Origin: Subtercola boreus | Lineage (GTDB): Bacteria > Actinomycetota > Actinomycetes > Actinomycetales > Microbacteriaceae | DNA length: 64,000 bases | Direction of reading: 5' to 3' | Assembly: GCF_006716115.1 (NCBI RefSeq) | Contig: NZ_VFOO01000001.1 | Span: 1,488,001 to 1,552,000, forward strand | Shown here: in pieces, positions 39,958-47,475 of the stretch | Numbering within the stretch: position 1 is the first letter of the stretch | Layout: each line of letters begins with the position of its first letter | Program-made: the position numbers and the translations under genes | The notes under the pieces: model-generated | The model's database searches: none | What the model saw: the letters and a program-made list of their open reading frames with translations, nothing else | Told to the model about the DNA's origin: nothing

Positions 39958-40953
39958 ATGAAGAAGTTCGTCAACGACCCGAAGCAGTTCGTTCCCGAGA
40001 TGCTGCAGGGCATCGCCCTCGCCAACCCCGACACATTGCGGTACGTGCCGGCCTACAACCTCATCCACCGAGCGGATGCGCCGAACAACAACAAGGTGAC
40101 GATCATCCAGGGCTCCGGATCCGGTCATGAGCCGGCGCATGTCATGACGGTCGGGCGCGGGATGCTCGACGGAGCCTGCCCCGGCGACGTCTTCGCCGCA
40201 CCACCGCTCGACTTCATCACCGAGACGGTGAAACTGCTCGCGAGCGAGAAGGGCGTGCTGCTTCTGGTGAACAACTACACCGGTGACCGGATGGCGTTCG
40301 AGATGGCCGAGGAGGTCGCCGAGGCCGACGGCCTGAAGGTGCGCACGCTGTTCATCGACGATGACGTCTCAGTGAAGGACTCCACCTACACCGTCGGTCG
40401 CCGCGGCGTCGCGGGCAACTTCTTCGTGATGAAAGCGGTCGGTGCCGCCGCCGAGAACGGAGCCGACCTGGACGAGCTCGTTCGCATCGGCGAGAAGGTC
40501 AACTCGGTGACCCGCACGATGGGCATCGCGCTGACCGCGTGTACGCCGCCCGCCAAGGGGTCGCCACTGTTCGAGCTCGGAGACGACGAGATCGAGATCG
40601 GAGTCGGCATCCACGGAGAGCCGGGCCGCCGCCGCGCCAAGTGGATGCCCGCGAACGACATCGCCGATGAACTGCTCGAGGCGATCCTTCCCGACCTGCC
40701 GTTCGAGAGCGGCGACCGGCTCGCGGTCATGGTCAACGGGCTGGGCGGCACACCGATCAGCGAGCTCTACCTGCTCTACGGCATCGTTCACCAGAAGCTG
40801 GCCGACAAGGGCTTCATGGTCGGTCGCAACTACGTCGGGGAGTACTGCACCTCGCTCGATATGGCGGGTGCGTCTCTCACCCTCGTGAAGCTCGACGAGG
40901 AGGTCGAGGCGCTACTCGCCGAGCCGGCAGAGATCGCGGTGCGTATCTTCTGA
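39958..40953 (+). CDS. dhaK: Dihydroxyacetone kinase substrate-binding subunit (DhaK)
   Basis: This DAK1-domain protein has 331 residues. GSGSGHEPAH is the substrate loop and His219 (GVGIHGEPG) is the residue that binds the ketose covalently. A PVFAAPP-like region (FAAPPLDF) and NNYTGD are also present. The ATG at 39958 is preferred since GGAGAAG is just upstream; an earlier GTG would be buried in that site. It forms triose (or another ketose) phosphate with DhaL. The 99-base gap from dhaL holds Pro/His-codon-like CA-rich DNA and nothing else. Confidence 0.88.
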   Translation: MKKFVNDPKQFVPEMLQGIALANPDTLRYVPAYNLIHRADAPNNNKVTIIQGSGSGHEPAHVMTVGRGMLDGACPGDVFAAPPLDFITETVKLLASEKGVLLLVNNYTGDRMAFEMAEEVAEADGLKVRTLFIDDDVSVKDSTYTVGRRGVAGNFFVMKAVGAAAENGADLDELVRIGEKVNSVTRTMGIALTACTPPAKGSPLFELGDDEIEIGVGIHGEPGRRRAKWMPANDIADELLEAILPDLPFESGDRLAVMVNGLGGTPISELYLLYGIVHQKLADKGFMVGRNYVGEYCTSLDMAGASLTLVKLDEEVEALLAEPAEIAVRIF

Positions 40954-40967
40954 GAGGGCCTGCCGCC

Positions 40968-40997
40968 GACCCGGGCTGCCGCCAGCGCGCCCGGGTC
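40968..40997. terminator. Bidirectional terminator hairpin after dhaK
   Basis: GACCCGGGC (40968-40976) and GCCCGGGTC (40989-40997) are perfect 9-base arms around 12 bases, placed between the dhaK stop and the stop of the convergent gene, which it overlaps. There is no T-run, as is common in high-GC actinobacteria. Confidence 0.6.
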
Positions 40998-41673
40998 AGG
41001 CTGCAGCAACATACTGGCGCCCGCCGACGGCGAGGTCGACACACAGCCCGAGCAGGAGGTCGCGCTGCTCTTCGGCGACGGGGCCGACCAGCACCAGCCG
41101 CGTACCGAGGATGCGGATCGGTAGGCTGCCGCCGCGCGGTGTGCCCTCACTGACAAGCGCCCCCAGACCCTCGGTCGCCAGGGCGAGACCAAAGCCGAGC
41201 ACCTCCCCCGGGCTGATGTCCCACCCGGAGGAGGCGAGGATCACGTCGACCCGGGCCACAGTTGCACCTCCGTCGCCGCGGACGAGCATCCGCCGCACAT
41301 CCGCAGTGCTGGCGCGGTCGGGATCGGGTTCGATCGTGTACAGCACGACACCGCCCGCACCCGTCACCGTCGTGGTCGCGCCGCAGCTGACCGTGGCGAC
41401 CGTCGACCCCCGGCGCTCGATCGTGGACGGGGAGTTGTAGCCGCTGGCGGTCACGACCCGTTCACCCTCCCTCGTCTGCATCAGGTGCCGCCCCGGCCCG
41501 TGGTTGCGGAGGCCCAGCGCGATGGCGAACCTGCCCCCGAACCCGCCCGCCCCGCCCTGGCGGACCGTGGCCACCGGATCGCCCGGCGCGTCGACGAACG
41601 TCATCGTCAGCGCATTGGTGAATCGCCGGCCCACCCGGCCGACGATCACGGTGGGTTCTCCTGTAGTCTCCAT
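40996..41673 (-). CDS. Conserved protein, unknown function
   Basis: I do not firmly recognise this 225-residue protein. It is rich in beta-strand-like segments with repeated Gly and Val, lacks a signal peptide, and ends with a hydrophobic helix (DLLLGLCVDLAVGG). The strand-rich pattern recalls LURP-one/scramblase-like folds, but that is only an impression. The gene is convergent with dhaK and divergent from the ArsR gene. The start is GTG- or ATG-like at 41673. Confidence 0.6.
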   Translation of the reverse strand: METTGEPTVIVGRVGRRFTNALTMTFVDAPGDPVATVRQGGAGGFGGRFAIALGLRNHGPGRHLMQTREGERVVTASGYNSPSTIERRGSTVATVSCGATTTVTGAGGVVLYTIEPDPDRASTADVRRMLVRGDGGATVARVDVILASSGWDISPGEVLGFGLALATEGLGALVSEGTPRGGSLPIRILGTRLVLVGPVAEEQRDLLLGLCVDLAVGGRQYVAAA

Positions 41674-41746
41674 GAATCGAGCTTACCTCATACGTGAAGT
41701 ATCGTCACTGTTGATTTCGCCATGAACAGATTGAATCTTAGCTAGC

Positions 41747-41760
41747 GTGCTAATTAGCAC
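41747..41760. promoter_or_regulatory. Perfect palindrome, likely ArsR operator
   Basis: GTGCTAATTAGCAC is a perfect 14-base palindrome ending 18 bases before the ArsR start codon. AT-rich DNA with a TGTGCTATTTT stretch (41762-41772), a plausible -10, lies between them. This is a typical layout for autorepression by an ArsR dimer. Confidence 0.6.
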
Positions 41761-41778
41761 CTGTGCTATTTTGCGAGT

Positions 41779-42186
41779 ATGCAAGAAGCCGTGAGTGACA
41801 TCTTCTCCGCCCTGGCGCACCCGACGAGGCGGCAGATCCTCCAGGATCTGCGAGACGGGGAGCTCGCCGCCGGCGACATCGCCGCCCGGTTCCAGGCGTC
41901 GGGGCCGACGATCTCCCGGCACCTCTCGGTGCTGAAGGCGGCCGGGCTGGTGACCGAGCGCCGGGACTCGAACCGCATCCTGTACTCGCTGGTCGGCGAA
42001 CGGCTGGCGCTCTCTGTCGGCGACTTCCTGTCGAGCGTCTGCCCCGAGCAGATCGTGCTGCGGAGCATCCGCAAGCCGTCGAAGAAGTCGAAGCCGTCGG
42101 GCGGCAAGGGCGCGAAGGCGTCCACAGCGAAGCCGGCCGCTATGAAGCCAGCCACGGTGAAGGCAGCGAAGGCGGCGACCGCATGA
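41779..42186 (+). CDS. ArsR-family regulator with Lys/Ala-rich tail
   Basis: This winged-helix regulator has 135 residues. The fold runs from residues 1 to 90: SDIFSALAHPTRRQILQDLRDGELAAGDIA, then SGPTISRHLSVLKAAGLV and a wing RDSNRILYSL. No metal-binding Cys pair is seen in the usual positions, so it is probably not a metal sensor. Residues of about 98-135 form a Lys/Ala/Pro-rich tail like that of histone H1-like proteins, which could add nonspecific DNA contacts. It is coupled to the DUF2071 gene by ATGA. Confidence 0.88.
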   Translation: MQEAVSDIFSALAHPTRRQILQDLRDGELAAGDIAARFQASGPTISRHLSVLKAAGLVTERRDSNRILYSLVGERLALSVGDFLSSVCPEQIVLRSIRKPSKKSKPSGGKGAKASTAKPAAMKPATVKAAKAATA

Positions 42187-42968
42187 AGCTCCGGATGCCC
42201 GACCTCTCCGCCACGATCGAACGCCGCCTGCTCGTCAACTACCGCGTCGACCCCGCGGTCGCCCTTGCCCTGCTCCCCCCAGGGCTCCGCCCACAGCTCG
42301 TCGACGGGAGCGCCGTAGCCGGAATCTGCCTGATCCGCCTCGGCGACCTGCGGCCGGCGCGCGTGCGGCCCCGCATCGGATGGCGCGCCGAGAACGCCGC
42401 CCACCGCATAGCCGTCGAATGGGACACCCCTGGCGGACCCGCTTCCGGCGTGTACATTCCCGAGCGACACAGCGCTTCGTGGCTGGCAGTCGCGGCGGGC
42501 GAACGCGTGTTCCCGGGCATCCACCGGCACGCCCGGTTCACGAGCGACGAGTCTGCCGGGCGGATGCACGTGAGCATGCGCTCGACGGGGATGACCGTCG
42601 ACGTCGAGGTCGCGGTGGATGATCGGGCTGAGCCCGGCGCGAAGGCGGGTTGCCGGGCATCCGGAGCCTGGCGGAGCTCGCTGTTCCCGAGCCTCGACGA
42701 TGCGTCGGAGTTCTTCCGGGCCGGGAGCACCGGCTGGTCGCCGACGCGTGATGGCGCGTTGCAGGGATTGACGCTGGCGACCACCGATTGGCGCATCGAA
42801 GGCGGAACGCCGCTCGCGGTGCGGTCGAGCTACTTCGATGCCCTGCCGGCCGGATCCGCCGTGCTCGACAGCGTTCTCGTGATGCGGAATGTGCCCGTGA
42901 CGTGGAGCGTACCGGCGCTGCCGCTCAGCGCGGGTCGGGCAGCCAGCCCGGCACCAGCAACTCCCTGA
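42183..42968 (+). CDS. DUF2071-family protein
   Basis: This 261-residue protein matches the DUF2071 (YqjF-like) group, which has an acetoacetate-decarboxylase-like beta fold. It opens with ATIERRLLVNYRVDPAVALALLPPGLRPQLVDGSAVAGICL. It also has a YIPERHSASWLAV segment and a YFDALPAGSAVLDSVLVMRNVPVTW end (both partly quoted). The function is unknown. ArsR-DUF2071 pairs recur in actinobacteria. Its 3' end overlaps the LacI gene by 44 bases in the opposite direction. Confidence 0.82.
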   Translation: MKLRMPDLSATIERRLLVNYRVDPAVALALLPPGLRPQLVDGSAVAGICLIRLGDLRPARVRPRIGWRAENAAHRIAVEWDTPGGPASGVYIPERHSASWLAVAAGERVFPGIHRHARFTSDESAGRMHVSMRSTGMTVDVEVAVDDRAEPGAKAGCRASGAWRSSLFPSLDDASEFFRAGSTGWSPTRDGALQGLTLATTDWRIEGGTPLAVRSSYFDALPAGSAVLDSVLVMRNVPVTWSVPALPLSAGRAASPAPATP

Positions 42969-44058
42969 CCACGAGGCGCGGGGTGATGAGGCGGTGCCGC
43001 GGGTCGGTGGGTGACGCGTCGACAGCCGCAGCACCACCGCCCGCCGCCCCGGGCGCCGCGCCGACGCCATCAGTGGACCCGGCAGCCCCGGCACCCTCGG
43101 CACTACCGGCACCCTCGGCGCCCACACCGTGCAGCAACTCCAGCACCGCCGCCGCCACCTCAGCGAGCGGCTGCTCCACACTCGTGAGCCCGACCGCGGC
43201 CGCAACAGGCGTGTTGTCGTAGCCGAAAACCGGCAGCCGCTCCGGGTTGTTCATCAGCGCCCCGAGCGCCAGGGAGTCGCTCGCGCAGACCACGGCCTCG
43301 AGGTCCGGCACGCGGCGGCGGAGTTCGAGCATCGCCTGTCCGCCCGCCACGACCGTGTCGCTCGCCGACACCTGCAGTGCCTCGAGCAGGGCGGGATCGG
43401 TGATTCCCGCGGCCGCCATCTGCGCCTGCCACCCGCGCCGCCGGTCATCCCCCGTTCCCGAACCGGGCGGCCAGCCGATGTAGCCGACCCGCCGCGCGCC
43501 GGTGGCCAGGGCGTGGCCGGTGGAGGCCCGGAGACCGGCCGATCCGTCGACATCGACCCACAGGTGCCGGGCATCGGTCATGTCGTCGATGCCCCACGGC
43601 CGCCCGAAGGTCACGAAGGAGTGCCCGTTCTCGATCAGCCATTCCGTGCGGGGGTCGCCGTAGAACGTCGAGGTGAGCACGAAGGCGTCGACGTCGGCCC
43701 CGTCGAGCAGCCGGCCGAACTGGGTGATCTCGTCTTCGGGACTGTCTGCGGTGAAGATCAGGATGCGGAGGCCCCTGCCCGCGGCCTGCTCCGTGAGCGC
43801 GTGCAGGAAGCGGTCGAGCACCGACCCCGAGATGCCGTCGGTCATCGGGTCGAGCCGGATACCGATCGTCGAACTCTTGCGCGTGCGGAGCCGCCGGGCT
43901 GAGGCGTGCGGACGGTAGGCGAGCCGCGCGATGACCTCCTCGACCCGCTCCCGGGTGTCGGGCCGCACGATGCCCGGAGTGTTGAGCACGTTCGACACCG
44001 TCTGGCGGGAGACGCCGGCGGCCTCGGCCACGTCGGAGATGGTCGCAACACGTTTCAT
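42925..44058 (-). CDS. LacI-family transcriptional repressor
   Basis: This repressor has 377 residues. The N-terminal helix-turn-helix and hinge are ATISDVAEAAGVSRQTVSNVL and ASARRLRTRKSSTIGIR, then the periplasmic-binding-like core. An unusual Gly/Ala-rich insertion of about 40 residues lies just before the last strand (RHRLITPRLVVRELL). AGGAGG precedes the ATG. It is divergent from the ABC sugar importer operon, and a palindrome of LacI type lies between them. The inducer is probably an oligosaccharide taken up by that importer. Confidence 0.9.
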   Translation of the reverse strand: MKRVATISDVAEAAGVSRQTVSNVLNTPGIVRPDTRERVEEVIARLAYRPHASARRLRTRKSSTIGIRLDPMTDGISGSVLDRFLHALTEQAAGRGLRILIFTADSPEDEITQFGRLLDGADVDAFVLTSTFYGDPRTEWLIENGHSFVTFGRPWGIDDMTDARHLWVDVDGSAGLRASTGHALATGARRVGYIGWPPGSGTGDDRRRGWQAQMAAAGITDPALLEALQVSASDTVVAGGQAMLELRRRVPDLEAVVCASDSLALGALMNNPERLPVFGYDNTPVAAAVGLTSVEQPLAEVAAAVLELLHGVGAEGAGSAEGAGAAGSTDGVGAAPGAAGGGAAAVDASPTDPRHRLITPRLVVRELLVPGWLPDPR

Positions 44059-44151
44059 CGGGCTCCTCCTCGACCGGATCGCACTCCGCCGCCCACAGGA
44101 TGCTCCGATGCCCCAGCTTAGAACGATCCAACCCCCAATCTCCACAGCTGC

Positions 44152-44238
44152 TTGACAACCCCAAAAGTCGGCGGTTACCGTGATCGTAGCCAATTTGATC
44201 GATCAAATCGACACACAGCCGTGCTTCGACCGATCAAA
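44152..44238 (+). promoter_or_regulatory. ABC importer promoter with two LacI-type operators
   Basis: A -35 TTGACA lies at 44152-44157 with a weak -10-like TACCGT at 44176-44181. The perfect palindrome ATTTGATCGATCAAAT is at 44193-44208, and a weaker copy TTCGACCGATCAAA at 44225-44238. The two centres are 31 bp apart, three helical turns, so two repressor dimers could sit on one face. AAGGAG then precedes the first gene. Confidence 0.65.
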
Positions 44239-44252
44239 CCCAAGGAGACATC

Positions 44253-45497
44253 ATGCAGAGAAGCACGAAGAGATGGCTGGCGCTCGGCGCCGTCATCGCC
44301 GCCGGATCCCTCGCCCTCACCGGCTGTAGCGGATCGAGTTTCGACAGCGGAGCCGGTTCCAGCCAGAACGCCTCGGCCCCGCTCACCGTCCTGATCGGCT
44401 CGAGCGGTGACGCCGAGACGAAGGCCGTCACCGATGCCGTGGCCTCGTGGTCGTCGTCGTCGGGAACCCAGGCCACGGTCACCGCGGCCAGCGACCTGAA
44501 CCAGCAGCTCAGCCAGGGTTTCGCCTCCGGCAAACCCGCCGACGTGTTCTACGTGTCGACGGATGCCCTCGCAGGGTACGCCGCGAACGGCTCCCTGCTC
44601 GCCTACGGTGACAAGCTGGCCAACAAAGACGACTTCTACCCGACGCTCGTGAAGTCGTTCACCTACGACGGCCAGTTCTACTGCGCCCCCAAGGACTTCT
44701 CGACCCTCGGCCTCGTCATCAACAAGGACCTCTGGGCACAGGCCGGCCTGACGGATGCCGACGTCCCGACCACGTGGGACCAGCTCAGTGCCGTGGCCCA
44801 GAAGCTGACCACCGCCGACCACGCCGGCCTGTCGTTCTCGCCCGAGTACGCCCGGGTCGGCGCCTTCATGGCTGAGGCAGGCGGAGGGCTCGTCGACGCC
44901 GACGGCACTGCTGCGACGGCCAACTCCGACGCGAGCGTCGCCGGGCTCAGCTACGTCAAGAGCCTGCTCACCAGCGGAGCCGCCAAGTACTCCTCCACTC
45001 TCGGTGCCGGCTGGGGCGGAGAGGCCTTCGGCAAGGGGCTCGCCGCGATGACCATCGAAGGCAACTGGATCACCGGGGCCATGAAGGCCGACTACCCGAA
45101 CGTCAACTACATGGTCGCCGAGCTCCCGGCCGGCACGGCGGGCCAGGGCACGCTCCAGTTCTCGAACTGCTGGGGCATCGCCGCCGACAGCCCGAACCAG
45201 GATGCCGCACTCAAGCTCGTCGAACAGCTGACCTCCACCGAGCAGCAGCTGACGTTCGCCGAGGCCTTCGGTGTCATGCCGTCGGTGCAGTCGGCTGCCG
45301 CGGAGTGGAAGAGCGCCAACCCGGCGCTCGCTCCCTTCCTCGACTCCGCGACGTTCGCGACGGGTGTGCCGACCGCCCAGGGCTCCGCCGATGTGATCAA
45401 GGATCTGAACTCGCAGCTCGAATCGCTCGAGACCTCCGACCCGAAGGCGATCCTCGATTCCACTCAGAAGAATCTCGAAGCGGTCGTCGGAAAGTAG
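44253..45497 (+). CDS. ABC sugar transporter substrate-binding lipoprotein
   Basis: This extracellular solute receptor has 414 residues. The signal peptide ends in a lipobox with Cys near residue 25 (LALTGCSGSS). The mature part matches family-1 sugar-binding proteins (FASGKPADVFYVSTDALAGY, EGNWITGAMKADYPNVNYMVAELPAG, and an internal WGIAADSPNQDAALKLVEQL). It delivers a sugar, probably a malto- or other gluco-oligosaccharide given the debranching-type enzyme downstream, to the permeases. Confidence 0.92.
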   Translation: MQRSTKRWLALGAVIAAGSLALTGCSGSSFDSGAGSSQNASAPLTVLIGSSGDAETKAVTDAVASWSSSSGTQATVTAASDLNQQLSQGFASGKPADVFYVSTDALAGYAANGSLLAYGDKLANKDDFYPTLVKSFTYDGQFYCAPKDFSTLGLVINKDLWAQAGLTDADVPTTWDQLSAVAQKLTTADHAGLSFSPEYARVGAFMAEAGGGLVDADGTAATANSDASVAGLSYVKSLLTSGAAKYSSTLGAGWGGEAFGKGLAAMTIEGNWITGAMKADYPNVNYMVAELPAGTAGQGTLQFSNCWGIAADSPNQDAALKLVEQLTSTEQQLTFAEAFGVMPSVQSAAAEWKSANPALAPFLDSATFATGVPTAQGSADVIKDLNSQLESLETSDPKAILDSTQKNLEAVVGK

Positions 45498-45499
45498 CC

Positions 45500-46603
45500 A
45501 TGACAGCCGTCACGAACAGGCCCTCCCTCGCCCGCCGGCGGTCGCGTATCGCCGGCCGGGAGGGGGTCGCCGGGTGGTTGTTCACCGCCCCGATGATCGT
45601 CATCCTCGGACTCTTCCTCGTGATTCCGGTGGGCATGGCGCTCTGGGTGAGCTTCTCCGACTGGACCGGTCGCGGCAGTCCCTTCTCCGGCAGCGTCGGC
45701 TTCGTCGGCGCGGACAACTACAACACGCTGCTGAGCGGAGGCGGGCTGGCCGAACGCGATTTCGGCATCTCGCTCCGCAACAACGGCTGGTACGTGCTGC
45801 TGGTCGTTCCGCTGCAGACCGCACTGTCGCTGTTCCTGGCGGTGCTGGTCAACCGGGCAGTACTGAAGGGGCGTGGGTTCTTCCGCACGGCGTTCTACTT
45901 CCCCTCGGTCACCAGCTCCGTGGCGATCACCGTGCTCTGGCTCTTCCTGTTCGGGGCCACCGGTGCCGTCAACAAGGTGCTCTCCTACTTCGGCGTGAAC
46001 GGGCCGAACTGGTTCCAGGATCCCTCCGGCATCGTGCACAACCTCCTCGGAGCGGTCGGCATCACGACGGGGCCGGCCATCCTCACCGAGAACACCGCGC
46101 TCGGCGTCTCGCTCTGGGACTGGCTCGCTGGTCCATCCGTCGCCATGTCCGCCTTCGTGCTGATGGCCGTGTTCACGACCAGCGGCACCTTCATGCTGCT
46201 GTTCATCGCGGCGCTCCAGAACCTCAGCGGCGAAACCCAGGAGGCGGCGATGATGGACGGCGCGAACGGCTGGCAGCGCTTCTGGCGCATCACCCTGCCA
46301 CAGCTAAAGCCGACGCTGTTCACGGTGCTCACCCTCGGCATCATCGGCACCTGGCAGATCTTCGACCAGATCTACACCGGCACCCAGGGAGGGCCCGGCA
46401 AGACGACCGTCACCCCCGCCTACCTCTCCTATACCTCGGCGTTCAACAACCAGCAGTGGGGGCAGGGCTCCGCGATCGCCTTCATCCTGTTCGTGATCAT
46501 CGTCGTGCTCACCCTGCTGCAACGTTTCGTGCTGCGCGACAGGGCCGTGTCGAAGAGAAGGCTGCGGGCCTACGGGATCGCGGTGAAGGGGATGGAACGA
46601 TGA
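45500..46603 (+). CDS. ABC sugar transporter permease, MalF type
   Basis: This inner-membrane permease has 367 residues and six main helices. The cytoplasmic EAA loop that docks the ATPase reads GETQEAAMMDGANGWQRFWRITLPQLKP. The start lies two bases after the binding-protein stop, and the end overlaps the second permease (ATGA). No ATPase gene is present in the operon, so a shared MsmK-like ATPase elsewhere is expected. Confidence 0.92.
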   Translation: MTAVTNRPSLARRRSRIAGREGVAGWLFTAPMIVILGLFLVIPVGMALWVSFSDWTGRGSPFSGSVGFVGADNYNTLLSGGGLAERDFGISLRNNGWYVLLVVPLQTALSLFLAVLVNRAVLKGRGFFRTAFYFPSVTSSVAITVLWLFLFGATGAVNKVLSYFGVNGPNWFQDPSGIVHNLLGAVGITTGPAILTENTALGVSLWDWLAGPSVAMSAFVLMAVFTTSGTFMLLFIAALQNLSGETQEAAMMDGANGWQRFWRITLPQLKPTLFTVLTLGIIGTWQIFDQIYTGTQGGPGKTTVTPAYLSYTSAFNNQQWGQGSAIAFILFVIIVVLTLLQRFVLRDRAVSKRRLRAYGIAVKGMER

Positions 46604-47475
46604 CCGCGGCAACCACCTCTTCCCGCAGGGCCGGCGGGCCGAGGCCCGGTGCGGCACTCGCTGCGAAGTCGCTGCTCTACGCCCTGCTCATCGCCATCGC
46701 GGTGGTCTACATCTTCCCGTTCCTCATCAACGTGGCGACGTCGTTCAAGACCGATGCGGATGCGGCGAGCGACCCGCTCGCCCTCCTCCCCCAGACCATC
46801 ACGACGGCGGCCTACGAGCGGCTGTTCCTGAACTCCGATTTTCCGGTCTGGTTCAAGAATTCGTTCATCGTGACGATCTTCGTGACCGCAGGCCGGGTCT
46901 TCTTCGACTCGCTCGCCGGCTACGCCCTCGCCCGCCTCCGCTACCGCGGTCGCAACGTGGTGTTCGCGGCTCTCATCGCGGTGATGGCCGTGCCGAACGT
47001 GGTGCTGCTCATCCCGAAGTTCCTCGTCATCAACCAGCTCGGCATGTACGACTCGTACGCCGGTATGATCATCCCTCTGCTCGCTGACGCCGCCGGCATC
47101 TTCATCATGAAGAACTTCTTCGAATCGATCCCGGCCAGTGTCGAGGAGCAGGCGAAGATCGACGGCGCAGGCGTCTTCCGCACCTTCTGGTCGATCGTGC
47201 TCCCGATGGCCCGGCCCGCGCTCATCACGATCATCATCCTGTCGTTCCAGGGTTCGTGGAACGAGCTGTCCCACTTCATCATCTCGACCCAGTCACCCGA
47301 CCTCACCACCCTCACCAAGGGTGTGGCGTCGCTCGCCAGCGGCCAGCTCAGCCAGGGCTCCCAGTACCCGCTGAAACTGGCGGCCGCCGCGATCATGACG
47401 GTGCCGGTCGCGGTCGTGTTCTTCATCTTCCAGCGGCGCATCCTGAATGCCAGCGACGGGGCGGTCAAGGAATGA
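46600..47475 (+). CDS. ABC sugar transporter permease, MalG type
   Basis: This second permease has 291 residues and six helices. The EAA loop reads PASVEEQAKIDGAGVFRTFWSIVLPMARPA. Its N terminus is Arg/Gly/Pro-rich before the first helix. It is coupled by ATGA to both neighbours. Together with the MalF-type subunit it forms the transmembrane channel of the importer. Confidence 0.92.
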   Translation: MTAATTSSRRAGGPRPGAALAAKSLLYALLIAIAVVYIFPFLINVATSFKTDADAASDPLALLPQTITTAAYERLFLNSDFPVWFKNSFIVTIFVTAGRVFFDSLAGYALARLRYRGRNVVFAALIAVMAVPNVVLLIPKFLVINQLGMYDSYAGMIIPLLADAAGIFIMKNFFESIPASVEEQAKIDGAGVFRTFWSIVLPMARPALITIIILSFQGSWNELSHFIISTQSPDLTTLTKGVASLASGQLSQGSQYPLKLAAAAIMTVPVAVVFFIFQRRILNASDGAVKE

